Shown here one piece after another: positions 25,978 to 34,509 of a stretch of 64,000 bases of DNA. The position numbers and the translations under genes were made by a program. Within the stretch, counting starts at the first letter, position 1; each line of letters starts with the position of its first letter. The notes below the pieces were generated by a model. That model worked only from the letters and a program-made list of their open reading frames with translations. It had not been told where the DNA came from and ran no database searches. This stretch comes from Aliiroseovarius sp. F20344 (GTDB lineage Bacteria; Pseudomonadota; Alphaproteobacteria; Rhodobacterales; Rhodobacteraceae), in contig NZ_JALKBG010000006.1 of assembly GCF_023016155.1 (NCBI RefSeq), positions 62,001-126,000 of the forward strand. The letters are read 5' to 3'.

Positions 25978-27087
25978 ATGACCAAACCCACCACCTACGG
26001 GATCATCGGCTGCGGCATGATGGGTCAAGAGCATCTGCGCAACATCGCGCTTCTACCAGACACACAAGTCGGCGCGATCTTCGAACCTAATGCTCAGATG
26101 CGCGCGGAAAGTGCCCGCTTTGCGCCGGATGCGCAGTTCGTTGATAGTCTGGAGGATATTCTAGCGATCGAGGCGTTGGATTGCATACTGATCGCCAGCC
26201 CGAATTTCTGCCACGTGGACCAGTTGGAAAAGATCGCCCGGATCCGCCCGCTTCCGATCCTTGTGGAAAAGCCGCTTTATACCGACCCGCAGGATCTGGC
26301 ACGCATTAACGATTTCGGCGCCACTTATACCGCACCGGTTTGGGTTGCGATGGAATACCGCTATATGCCCCCTGTTGCCGCGTTTCTTGAGAACGCAGTG
26401 GAGGCGACCGGCGGGATCAAGATGCTGACCATCCGCGAACATCGTTTTCCCTTCTTGGAAAAGGTCGACGACTGGAATCGCTTCAACGCTAAATCGGGCG
26501 GTACATTTGTTGAGAAATGCTGCCACTTCTTTGACCTGATGCGCCTGTCGCTTGGGTCGGAACCCGTGCGCGTGATGGCGTCGGGTGGGCAAGATGCAAA
26601 CCATCTTGACGAGAGCTATGACGGGCAAGTGCCAGACATTCTGGACAACGGGTATGTGATCGTTGATTTTGCCAACGGCGCGCGCGCGATGTTGGAACTG
26701 TGCATGTTTGCGGAAGGGGCCGAATACCAGGAAGAGATCGCGGCGGTTGGTCCAAGTGGTAAAATCGAAGCGCTGGTACCCGGACCGGGTCGATTCTGGC
26801 CTGAACATCTGGGCGCGGCCCCGACACCCAAACTGATCCTGTCCCCCCGCGATCCAAAGGGCCCAGTTGAACAGGACATCCCCGTGGATCCCGACATCCT
26901 AGATGCAGGCGACCACAATGGCTCGACCTTTTTTCAGCATAAGTACTTTCTGGAACTGGTGCGCGGCGAACGTTCAGCACCTGAGGTCAGCCTGACCGAC
27001 GGTAAGATGGCCGTTCTGATGGGGATTGCCGCCCAGAAGTCCATACAAGAAAAGCGATCAGTCGAAATGTCAGAGATCAGCTACTAA
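25978..27087 (+). CDS. Gfo/Idh/MocA family NAD(P)-dependent protein (oxidoreductase or NAD-dependent glycosidase candidate)
   Basis: Protein of 369 residues. The N-terminal Rossmann fold carries IIGCGMMGQEHLRNIALL, followed by VEKPLYTDPQD with the usual EKP lysine, and a C-terminal substrate domain with GGTFVEKCCHFFDLMR. It lies directly behind the GntR gene, implying co-regulation with the divergent monooxygenase operon. Most family members oxidise or reduce sugars or cyclitols. An NAD-dependent sulfoquinovosidase family of the same fold has been described, so a role in releasing sulfoquinovose from its glycoside is a testable idea, not an observation. Confidence 0.8.
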   Translation: MTKPTTYGIIGCGMMGQEHLRNIALLPDTQVGAIFEPNAQMRAESARFAPDAQFVDSLEDILAIEALDCILIASPNFCHVDQLEKIARIRPLPILVEKPLYTDPQDLARINDFGATYTAPVWVAMEYRYMPPVAAFLENAVEATGGIKMLTIREHRFPFLEKVDDWNRFNAKSGGTFVEKCCHFFDLMRLSLGSEPVRVMASGGQDANHLDESYDGQVPDILDNGYVIVDFANGARAMLELCMFAEGAEYQEEIAAVGPSGKIEALVPGPGRFWPEHLGAAPTPKLILSPRDPKGPVEQDIPVDPDILDAGDHNGSTFFQHKYFLELVRGERSAPEVSLTDGKMAVLMGIAAQKSIQEKRSVEMSEISY

Positions 27088-27454
27088 GACCAAAATGCAC
27101 TGTTTCAACGTGATGTTGCTATCCCATAAGGGTAGCCGCAGGAGCATGGCGAGTTTAGCTTAATGATTCAATTGTTGTTCAAGTCTACTTCAGAGCATTT
27201 GGAACTCGAGTTTCCTTACTGCACTAGCGTCTGAACTTGGACGAGATAGAAGATCTGCATGCGTAAGAAACACTAAAGCACTTTAACGCCCAAGAAGGCC
27301 TGCATGAGACTGATTTTGAATCTACGGCTCCATGACCTTTGCGGCACCGGGCGTTTGATCCAGAAACCACCTTGTTGTTGAAGTTTGTTCCGAGCATCAT
27401 TCCAAACCAACATTTCTGTGGAATTTAGGCCTTCGAAGTTAGAAAGGATTCCCG
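27088..27454. other. 367-base gene-free region upstream of the LuxR-type gene
   Basis: No open frame with a ribosome site, no RNA gene and no strong terminator were recognised. The DNA is more A+T rich than the flanking coding sequence and may hold the luxR promoter and decayed sequence. Confidence 0.35.
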
Positions 27455-28150
27455 ATGGAAATTAAGGAAATCGATCTGGAATCTTGCAGTGTGCAAGAAG
27501 CGGCTCGGCGGATAGCCGATGCCTATCACGTTGATTATGTGACACTTCATCTCTTCCGTTCAGGCGAGGATGCCCAAAACAAACCTTATGTTCGCACGAA
27601 CTACCCAGACGCTTGGGTCAGCCACTATTTGCTGAACGACTATGTGCGCATCGATCCTGTCTTGCAGATGGCGGAGCGGATCGCCGGACCCTTCTGCTGG
27701 TCCTCCATCACTCCAAAAGGTGAACAAGTGGACATGATGGAACAAGCAGTCAAACATGGTCTGGGCCGGTCAGGGTTCAGCGTACGTCACGTCGATGCCA
27801 TTGGCCGTCGGAGTGTGCTGTCGTTCAATGCACATGACGCAAAAGGCGGCGATTGCTGGGACCCCTATCTGGATGAGATGCGCGAAGGGCTGATCCATTT
27901 GGCGCGTAAGGTCCATCACAAGGCGTTGGCTGAGATTTACGTGGACGGCGAGGTGTTTCCACAACTGTCCCCGCGTGAGATCGAATGCCTGAAATGGACG
28001 GCTGAGGGCAAGGCCCATACCGAAATCGCAATCATCCTCAGCCTGTCGGAGCATACGGTGAGGGGCTATTTGAAAGATGCGCGTACGAAGTTGGATTGTG
28101 TCACGCTGGCCCAAGCCGTCTCCAAAGCCTCCTCGATTGGACTGATATAA
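27455..28150 (+). CDS. LuxR-type quorum-sensing regulator (solo)
   Basis: Protein of 231 residues with an N-terminal autoinducer-binding domain and a C-terminal LuxR helix-turn-helix. W54, Y58, D67, P68 and W82 have exactly the spacing of the acyl-homoserine-lactone pocket residues W57, Y61, D70, P71 and W85 of TraR. The HTH carries LSPREIECLKWTAEGK and the recognition helix LSLSEHTVRGYLKDA. No luxI synthase lies in the window, so it would respond to a signal made elsewhere or by other cells. The downstream NTF2-like and hydrolase genes point the same way and may be targets. Confidence 0.87.
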   Translation: MEIKEIDLESCSVQEAARRIADAYHVDYVTLHLFRSGEDAQNKPYVRTNYPDAWVSHYLLNDYVRIDPVLQMAERIAGPFCWSSITPKGEQVDMMEQAVKHGLGRSGFSVRHVDAIGRRSVLSFNAHDAKGGDCWDPYLDEMREGLIHLARKVHHKALAEIYVDGEVFPQLSPREIECLKWTAEGKAHTEIAIILSLSEHTVRGYLKDARTKLDCVTLAQAVSKASSIGLI

Positions 28151-28198
28151 AGAGCGACCGGTTCCTCCGCGCTTTATTCTGATCCCTCATCTCCCAGC

Positions 28199-28214
28199 CC
28201 CCTCAATTGAGGGG
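28199..28214. promoter_or_regulatory. 16-bp perfect palindrome between luxR-type gene and NTF2-like gene
   Basis: CCCCTCAATTGAGGGG lies 49 bases after the regulator stop and 80 bases before the next start codon. It is followed by only a short ATTT, so it is a weak terminator at best. Size and symmetry also fit a regulator-binding site (lux-box-like), though it lacks the usual CTG/CAG core. Confidence 0.45.
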
Positions 28215-28294
28215 ATTTCAAGGAATGAGCTTGCCGCCTAACTTCTGTCCTGTACCGCACAAGCGAACGCTCAACAGCGAAAGGACAAGACACG

Positions 28295-28666
28295 ATGCAA
28301 GCAGATGACCTGCGCTCCGCAATCCAAACCTATTTCGAAGCCATCCACGAATGTGATGTAGAGAAGCTGGATAAGGTCTTTCATTCCCAATCGAGCCTCT
28401 TTGATGCGGATAATGGCGAGATTTTCGTCGAATCCATTGAGAGTTTCCGTAACGATGTAGCCGGTCGGACTTCGCCACAAAGTGTTGGCCAGCAGTTGGA
28501 GGCCGAGATCTTGATGATCGACTTTCTGTCTTCCCTTAGCGCGACCGTGAAAATCCGCATCCGAGCGCATCAGAACGTGTTCGTCGATCACCTCGCCTTC
28601 GTGAAGGGGAGCAAGGGTTGGAAGATCGTTTCGAAAGTCTGGCACCTTGAACAGGTCATCGCGTGA
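28295..28666 (+). CDS. NTF2-like/SnoaL-fold protein (putative lumazine-binding type)
   Basis: Protein of 123 residues with an NTF2-like alpha+beta cone: helical start (IQTYFEAIHECDVEKL), FHSQSSLFDADNGE, and C-terminal strands FVKGSKGWKIVSKVWH. This matches the group annotated as putative lumazine-binding or nuclear transport factor 2 family, which is functionally diverse. An AAAGGA site precedes the ATG. Its stop lies 41 bases before the alpha/beta hydrolase. No catalytic role can be assigned. Confidence 0.75.
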   Translation: MQADDLRSAIQTYFEAIHECDVEKLDKVFHSQSSLFDADNGEIFVESIESFRNDVAGRTSPQSVGQQLEAEILMIDFLSSLSATVKIRIRAHQNVFVDHLAFVKGSKGWKIVSKVWHLEQVIA

Positions 28667-28706
28667 TCAGCTGGAGTTTCTGGCCCATCAAGTGAAAGGA
28701 ACAACC

Positions 28707-29765
28707 ATGTCCACATTCAAAAAGCTTGCAAGATTGTCTTCGGTTGTTGGTGCCGTAGTCGCAATCACTTGGGGCGGGTACGAGATTTTTCGTCCTGCCT
28801 ATGACGGAGCCGTCGGCATCACGAAAGGCAAGGCCTATGCCCGGGTTCGTGACACGCATATTGCCTTCGATATTTGGTATCCAGCCCAGCCTGGCGGTAA
28901 GGCAGTGACCGTCGGTGGAAACGGCGTGTTCTTCGGCACAGAAGCAGGGCGCTTTGCACCGCTGCGGGACGGCAAGTTTCCCTTGGTGATCATTTCACAT
29001 GGGGCAGGTGGAAACGCTGGCCAGTTCGGCTGGATCGCGTCGGAATTAGCGGATAACGGCTATGTTGTCGTCTTACCCAACCACCCGGGCACGACCAGCG
29101 GCAATGCCTCTGCCGAGGCCGCCGTGCGGGTCTGGGAGCGACCACAGGACGTGACAGCGGTGCTTGATCACATGACAAGCCGCCAAGTTGAATTTGCGTA
29201 TGTGGACTTTAACAGAACCGCTGTTCTCGGATTCTCTGCAGGCGGCTACACGGCCTTGGCCGTCTCAGGCGCACGCGTTGACCCGGATCGGCTGCAGAGG
29301 TTTTGCGACGAGAGCGATCATGGCATGTCGGACTGCTCATTTCTAAAGCATTTCGGGGTCGATCTGCACCAGATGGACCTGTCTCCGGCGGCGCAAGATT
29401 TGCGTGACGAGCGTGTGAAGAGTGGCGTCATCGTTGATCCTGGGATCATTGGCACCATTACAGAGGAAAGCCTTGCGGACATCAACATCCCGCTCTTTGT
29501 TGTCAACCTCGGGACCGACGAGAGTGTCCCATCCGGCGTTCATGCTTTGGAGGCGTCCGAGCGAATTCCCAATGCGAAGCACTTGTTCGTACCAGACGCC
29601 ACGCATTTCAGTTTCCTTGCAGAGTGCAAAAAACGCGGCCCCGAGATCCTCAGGAAAGAAGGCGAGCCAGATCCACTGTGCAAGGACGCAGGTGGTCGTA
29701 GTCGGGGCGAAATTCACGATGATTTGGCTCGACGAGTGATTGCATATCTGGATCAATACACTTGA
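28707..29765 (+). CDS. Membrane-anchored or exported alpha/beta hydrolase (dienelactone hydrolase-like)
   Basis: Protein of 352 residues beginning at the ATG at 28707, which has AAAGGA upstream; the frame extends to 28647 but without a ribosome site. Residues about 8-26 are a hydrophobic anchor or signal. The hydrolase core has VIISHGAGGNAGQFGW (oxyanion region) and the nucleophile elbow LGFSAGGYTAL; the late DATHFSF supplies the likely catalytic histidine. It resembles the platelet-activating-factor acetylhydrolase/dienelactone hydrolase group. An acyl-homoserine lactone or ester substrate is conceivable given the LuxR neighbour, but this is speculation. Confidence 0.8.
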   Translation: MSTFKKLARLSSVVGAVVAITWGGYEIFRPAYDGAVGITKGKAYARVRDTHIAFDIWYPAQPGGKAVTVGGNGVFFGTEAGRFAPLRDGKFPLVIISHGAGGNAGQFGWIASELADNGYVVVLPNHPGTTSGNASAEAAVRVWERPQDVTAVLDHMTSRQVEFAYVDFNRTAVLGFSAGGYTALAVSGARVDPDRLQRFCDESDHGMSDCSFLKHFGVDLHQMDLSPAAQDLRDERVKSGVIVDPGIIGTITEESLADINIPLFVVNLGTDESVPSGVHALEASERIPNAKHLFVPDATHFSFLAECKKRGPEILRKEGEPDPLCKDAGGRSRGEIHDDLARRVIAYLDQYT

Positions 29766-30010
29766 ATTTCTGCTTTGCGTGAGTATTCGCAGCGACTACT
29801 AGGACGGGTCAACGACAGCTTTGGGCCAGCAGAAGAGTATCAACCATACTAAAAATCGTTTTATCGTGCGGCTCATTCCGGTCTGTCACGAAGGAGTTGT
29901 CACTTTCTAGACGAGTTCAGTGATCTAGTTTTGAGCGACCCTATTTTACAGGTCCACTCAGGTAGGGCCGTTAAGGGACCGACGCGATCTGCAGCGATTG
30001 ATAGTACCAA

Positions 30011-31000
30011 TTAGATCAGATCAACTGGTCCTCCTTGGGCGAGGGACCCTGCAGCTGCATCAGCCAAAAGTTGTGCTTGCAATCCATCGAACAAGTTCGG
30101 AGACGGAACATTTCCCGTCGTGATCGCGTCAATGAAATGGCGCATTTCAGCCTGATAAGCTGCTTCATAGCGTTCCAGGAAGAAATGCTGTGCTGGGGGC
30201 CTTGTGAAGCCGGATGCTGTTGCCATTTCCACCGTGGTTTCATGCACGTTTTCCGCACGAAGCATTCCACCGGACCCATGCACTTCGATCCGTTGATCGT
30301 AACCGTAACTGGCGCGACGCGAGTTGGTGATCTGGCAGATCTTACCGCTGGCGGTCGTCAGTGTGACGGCAGCTGTGTCCACGTCTCCGGCCTTGCCAAT
30401 CTCGGGATCCACAAGCGATGAACCGACGGCATAGACGCGGATCAGTTCTTCGCCCAGCAGGAACCGCGCCATGTCCAGATCGTGGATCATCATATCCCGA
30501 AACAGTCCGCCCGAGCTTTTGATATAGCTGACTGGGGGCGGAGAGGGGTCGCGCGACTGGATCGTCACAATCTCAACATCTCCGATCTGTCCTTGCCGCA
30601 GGCGGGATTGCAGGTCGGCAAAGTTTGGATCAAAGCGCCGATTGAAGGCCGTCAGGAACGGCACGCCAGCGTCTTCTACAACTTTCATGCAATCGCGGAT
30701 GCGATCTGCCGACAGGTCTACTGGTTTTTCACAGAAAATGGCCTTGCCTGACCGGGCTGCCGCATGGATCAGGTCGTAATGCGTGTCAGTCGGGGTGCCG
30801 ATGACCACCGCGTCCACGTCTGAGCTTTCGATCAGGGCTAATGAATCCAGCACCTTGGCCCCCGTGCGGTCCGCCAAGGCCTGGGCCGGTTCAGCGAATG
30901 CATCCGCAACTGCGGTTACAGTGGCATCCTCGATCTGGCTGATCGAGCGGGCATGTACTTGACCAATCCGGCCGCAGCCCAGAAGTCCGATCCGTGTCAT
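30011..31000 (-). CDS. iolG: Inositol 2-dehydrogenase, Gfo/Idh/MocA family
   Basis: Protein of 329 residues with the N-terminal dinucleotide site GLLGCGRIGQVHARS, the catalytic lysine region FCEKPVDLS, and GGLFRDMMIHDLDMARFLLG, which closely follows the usual IolG pattern (DxxxH with the catalytic Asp and His). It oxidises myo-inositol to 2-keto-myo-inositol with NAD. It is the last gene of the minus-strand iol operon and starts one base after the aldolase stop. The 245 bases downstream (29766-30010) hold no recognisable gene. Confidence 0.88.
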   Translation of the reverse strand: MTRIGLLGCGRIGQVHARSISQIEDATVTAVADAFAEPAQALADRTGAKVLDSLALIESSDVDAVVIGTPTDTHYDLIHAAARSGKAIFCEKPVDLSADRIRDCMKVVEDAGVPFLTAFNRRFDPNFADLQSRLRQGQIGDVEIVTIQSRDPSPPPVSYIKSSGGLFRDMMIHDLDMARFLLGEELIRVYAVGSSLVDPEIGKAGDVDTAAVTLTTASGKICQITNSRRASYGYDQRIEVHGSGGMLRAENVHETTVEMATASGFTRPPAQHFFLERYEAAYQAEMRHFIDAITTGNVPSPNLFDGLQAQLLADAAAGSLAQGGPVDLI

Positions 31001-31001
31001 C

Positions 31002-31832
31002 TTAGGCTCCTTTGAACGCTTGTAGGACCTGGCGGGTCGCAGCCATCACCGGGTCGTGTGTTTCTTTCAGAATTTGTACGCGATCGAACCGCGCTGGGTC
31101 AGCGTTGACCGCTTCGCGCAATGCATTTCCGAAGGCCATGCGCAGCTCGGTGCCGATGTTAAACTTGCAGATTTTCGACCCGCGGGCGAGGGCGGTGCGC
31201 TGCGCGACCGGCACGCCGGATCCGCCATGGATTACCAGTGGCACGTCGGTCAGCGCCTCAATCGCGCGGATGCGGTCAATGTCCAGTCCGCCTTCCTTGT
31301 CCTGCTGCAAATGTACGTTCCCGACCGAGATCGCCATCGCATCCACGCCGCTGTCGCGGGCAAAGGCTGCGGCTTCCTCGGGGTCCGTTCCTGCAGACCC
31401 TTCGCCACCGGAATAGCCGACAAAGCCGATCTCGCCTTCACAGGAAACACCTGCTGCATGCGCCATTTCAGCAATCGCGGCGGTCTCGTCGATGTTTTGC
31501 TGAAGCGGTTTGCGCGACCCGTCAAACATCACCGAAGTGAATCCGCTGTCTATCGCTTCGCGGCATTCGTCAAACGTGTAGCCATGGTCAAGATGTGCTA
31601 CGACAGGGACAGTCGACCCTTCGGCCAGGTGGCGGAACATCTTGCCCAGTACGGGTAGGGGCGTGTGTTCGCGGCAGGACGGGCCCGCCTGCAAGATGAC
31701 CGAGACACCCTCGGCCTCGGCTGCTGCCACATAGGCGCGCATCTCTTCCCAGCCCAGCGTGACCAGACCGGCAACGGCGTAGCCTTCCTTCAGCGCGGGC
31801 TGAAGGACATCTTTCAACGTCACAAGGGTCAT
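31002..31832 (-). CDS. iolJ: Class II ketose-bisphosphate aldolase family protein (IolJ-like)
   Basis: Protein of 276 residues with class II aldolase zinc-site elements: AHLDHGYTFDEC, CEGEIGFVGYSG, VIHGGSGVP and the phosphate-binding NIGTELR. In the inositol pathway IolJ splits 6-phospho-5-dehydro-2-deoxygluconate into malonic semialdehyde and dihydroxyacetone phosphate. Its start overlaps the iolB stop by four bases. Position between iolB and iolG makes the IolJ role likely, although alphaproteobacteria often use another aldolase or a fused IolC for this step. Confidence 0.82.
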   Translation of the reverse strand: MTLVTLKDVLQPALKEGYAVAGLVTLGWEEMRAYVAAAEAEGVSVILQAGPSCREHTPLPVLGKMFRHLAEGSTVPVVAHLDHGYTFDECREAIDSGFTSVMFDGSRKPLQQNIDETAAIAEMAHAAGVSCEGEIGFVGYSGGEGSAGTDPEEAAAFARDSGVDAMAISVGNVHLQQDKEGGLDIDRIRAIEALTDVPLVIHGGSGVPVAQRTALARGSKICKFNIGTELRMAFGNALREAVNADPARFDRVQILKETHDPVMAATRQVLQAFKGA

Positions 31833-32686
31833 TTGAACTTGGCCACCATATCCATGATGCCAGGAATGGTTTGAAGCTGTGCTTCATGCGTTGGCTGGAA
31901 ATACTGCTTCAGCGACCGCTGGCTGAGCCCACCCAGAATAGTGAAGTAGTACATCTGGTACCCGGGCAGAACCGCGCAGGGGTGATACCCCTTGTCCAAC
32001 ATGATCGTGGACCCATCCATGATGTGATAGGCGTCGCCGGGCTTGTTGTCTTCGCGCTGCAACATCTGCACGCCCGAGCCGTAGTTCGGCTTAAAGCGGA
32101 AGTTGTAGGTCTCGTCATGACGGGTCTCGATCATGCCGCCCTGCGGGTGCGGGCGGTCGGTGTCGTGCTTGTGCGAGGGAAAGCCAGACCAACCGCCTTC
32201 TCCGACAGTGTAAAGCTCGCTGACCAAAAGGCGTCCTACGCGGTCATGGTGGTTTGCGCCAAGGATGTGTTTGATCTTGCGGTGGGTCTTGGTGTCATCC
32301 GATCCATACTGCACGACGTCCAGGTCGGCCTCGCGCACGTCGAACGGCTCTAGCACTTTGTCGTATTTAGCACCGGCGATGAAGGTCTCGGTCGCGTCGG
32401 TCTTGCAGGTGATACGAACCTTGGCACCGACTGGCACATACACGCCCTCTGGTTCGCCATCCCAGACGTCTTCGCTACGGTTGCCGAGATCCGGATAGGC
32501 GGCACCTTCAATGTCAACATCGACCGTGCCTGTGGCGGGCACAATGCAGGTCTCATAGCCGGGTACGGCGTATTCGAAAACCTCACCCTTCTTCAGTTTC
32601 ACGATGTTGAAATAGTTCAGTGGGACCAGCGCATTGTCCGCATCCACGATGGGTTTGTTCTGGTTGTCATGAGGCGCAATATGCAT
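31829..32686 (-). CDS. iolB: 5-deoxy-glucuronate isomerase
   Basis: Cupin protein of 285 residues with features of IolB: GWSGFPSHKHDTD and ETYNFRFKPNYGSGVQML metal-binding strands, then HPCAVLPGYQMYYFTILGG near the C-terminus. It converts 5-deoxy-glucuronate to 5-dehydro-2-deoxy-gluconate. A GGAG ribosome site precedes the ATG at 32686. Operon position between iolC and the aldolase confirms the assignment. Confidence 0.93.
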   Translation of the reverse strand: MHIAPHDNQNKPIVDADNALVPLNYFNIVKLKKGEVFEYAVPGYETCIVPATGTVDVDIEGAAYPDLGNRSEDVWDGEPEGVYVPVGAKVRITCKTDATETFIAGAKYDKVLEPFDVREADLDVVQYGSDDTKTHRKIKHILGANHHDRVGRLLVSELYTVGEGGWSGFPSHKHDTDRPHPQGGMIETRHDETYNFRFKPNYGSGVQMLQREDNKPGDAYHIMDGSTIMLDKGYHPCAVLPGYQMYYFTILGGLSQRSLKQYFQPTHEAQLQTIPGIMDMVAKFK

Positions 32687-32698
32687 TGGGCTCTCCTT

Positions 32699-33673
32699 TC
32701 ATTTCGTGGGGCCGGGATGCGAGGCCAGAAAGGCCTCAAGCTCGGCGGTTGTGGGCATGGCATTGGCACAGCCGGGATTTGAAACGACGATCGAGGCGCA
32801 GGCCGACCCGCGCAGAACTGCATCACGCAAGCTGTGACCTGCTGCGATCGAGGCAAGCAGTCCAGCCATGAAACTGTCGCCCGCGCCGTTCGGTTTCACG
32901 GCGGTGACTGGGAAAATGCCGGTGCGAATTTCTTCGCCACCTGCAAGTGTAATGGCGCCTTCGTGCCCCATCTTGTAGATCACCATGCGCCCTTCGGCGG
33001 CCAGTGCACGTGCTTTGTCCAAGCCCTTTTCGATGCCTCCGGCCATGAAACCGAACTCTTCATCGTTTCCGACGATTAGGTCGCTTGCCTCTCCGGCGCG
33101 GGTCAAAACCTCGGCGGCCACTTCGGGTGAGGGCCAGGAATAGGGGCGGTAATCGATGTCGAAGATGATCGGCAACACTGCATCTCGCGCCTTATCGAAG
33201 GCGTGAAACGTTGCGCTGCGCGAAGGTTCAGCGGCAAAGACGGTGCCGGCGGTGATCAGGGCCGAGAAGGCGTTGTAGTTGACCGCATCCATATCCGCCG
33301 CGGTCACCTGAAAATCGGCTGCCCCGTTGCGATAAATGACGTTCTGGAAATCTTCGATACAGCTTTCATACACCGCCAGAGACGTGCGGGCTTCTCCGCC
33401 TACAGCTCGGACATAGGTCGTGTCCACGCCATAGTCGCGCAGGCGGTTGCGGCAAAACCGGCCCACCGCATCATCGGAGACGGAGGTGATCAGCGCAGCC
33501 TCCCCACCAAGCTTCACAAGCCCCGCGCAGATGTTGGCCGAAGACCCGCCCAGATCGGCGCGAAATGTCGTGGCATCTTCACTTTTAGTGCCAATTGGAT
33601 CGGCGAACATGTCCATGCCCGCGCGTCCGAAAACTGCAAAACGATTGCCTTTGATGCCGTCAATCAGTGTCAC
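32699..33673 (-). CDS. iolC: 5-dehydro-2-deoxygluconokinase, PfkB family
   Basis: Sugar kinase of 324 residues. The N-terminal PfkB signature appears as DLGGSSANICAGLVKLGGE and the C-terminal ATP/catalytic motif as NGAGDSFMAGLL. It phosphorylates 5-dehydro-2-deoxygluconate in the inositol pathway. Its start overlaps the stop of the PhyH dioxygenase gene by four bases, so the oxygenase and the kinase are translationally coupled. Confidence 0.92.
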   Translation of the reverse strand: MTLIDGIKGNRFAVFGRAGMDMFADPIGTKSEDATTFRADLGGSSANICAGLVKLGGEAALITSVSDDAVGRFCRNRLRDYGVDTTYVRAVGGEARTSLAVYESCIEDFQNVIYRNGAADFQVTAADMDAVNYNAFSALITAGTVFAAEPSRSATFHAFDKARDAVLPIIFDIDYRPYSWPSPEVAAEVLTRAGEASDLIVGNDEEFGFMAGGIEKGLDKARALAAEGRMVIYKMGHEGAITLAGGEEIRTGIFPVTAVKPNGAGDSFMAGLLASIAAGHSLRDAVLRGSACASIVVSNPGCANAMPTTAELEAFLASHPGPTK

Positions 33674-34509
33674 TTGCGACCCTCTGTGTTACCTGCCCGC
33701 GCTGCATCCAACACCTCGGGATAGGGATAATTCAGGCCCAGAAGTTGGCGCATATCCGGGCTGGCTTGATCCAGGAACTCTTTGGGAAGGGCTGCCGGCA
33801 TATCTTCCATGGGTTTGACCCATTTGGGCAAATATTGGATCAAGATCGCGCTGCGATCGTGATCGGCATTGTTCGGCATCGCGCAGTGCCACGTCACGCC
33901 GTAGAACAGCGCGACTTCGCCGGGCTCTCCTGTCATCTGTTCGCAGCGCTCAAAGAACTTGTCTTCGGCAACGGGATAGCGGAGCTCTTTCTGCGATCCA
34001 GGCACATAGCCGGTCGCACCGCTTTCTTTGGTAAACGGATCCAGCAGGACCGATACCTGCGCATTCATCGGGAACGAGCCGTTGAAGCCAACCGGGTGTG
34101 TTTCAGGTTTGTGAAAGTCCCAGTAAGGGTAATCCACATGGGGCTCCTGACCCGGTCCACCCGGCAAGATGCGGTTGGCTGCAATCGATCCCATGATGAA
34201 CTCTGTACCCAGAAACGCGCGCAGAATTTCCAGTAGCTTGGGGTGTGCGGCCATACGCGAAAAAACCTCGCCTTTTGCCAGAAGGTTCCAGACGCGGCGT
34301 TGTAGGTTCAGCTTACCCTCTTCTTCCGCGGCACCCTGAAAATGTGTGACTTTTTCGGCGGTTTCCTCGGAATGCGCCATCACGATTGCGCGTGCATTGG
34401 CGATTTCTTCAGGAGTGAACAAGCCGGAGATGCCGACGGCCCCTCCGCCGTGCAGAAGCTCGTCGATGATGTCGTTGGGATTGGCCGTCTCGGCGGTAAA
34501 GCGTTTCAT
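33670..34509 (-). CDS. PhyH-family Fe(II)/2-oxoglutarate dioxygenase embedded in the iol operon
   Basis: Protein of 279 residues from the ATG at 34509, which has GAAAGGG upstream. The active site is complete: H124 and D126 in PHVDYPYW, H208 in TWHCAMPN and R219 in DRSAIL. It overlaps iolD by one base (TGATG) and iolC by four, so it is a genuine part of the operon rather than a passenger. A dioxygenase is not part of the standard inositol pathway. Removal of O-methyl groups from pinitol- or ononitol-type inositols, or hydroxylation of a related cyclitol, is inferred from context only. Confidence 0.85.
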   Translation of the reverse strand: MKRFTAETANPNDIIDELLHGGGAVGISGLFTPEEIANARAIVMAHSEETAEKVTHFQGAAEEEGKLNLQRRVWNLLAKGEVFSRMAAHPKLLEILRAFLGTEFIMGSIAANRILPGGPGQEPHVDYPYWDFHKPETHPVGFNGSFPMNAQVSVLLDPFTKESGATGYVPGSQKELRYPVAEDKFFERCEQMTGEPGEVALFYGVTWHCAMPNNADHDRSAILIQYLPKWVKPMEDMPAALPKEFLDQASPDMRQLLGLNYPYPEVLDAARAGNTEGRK

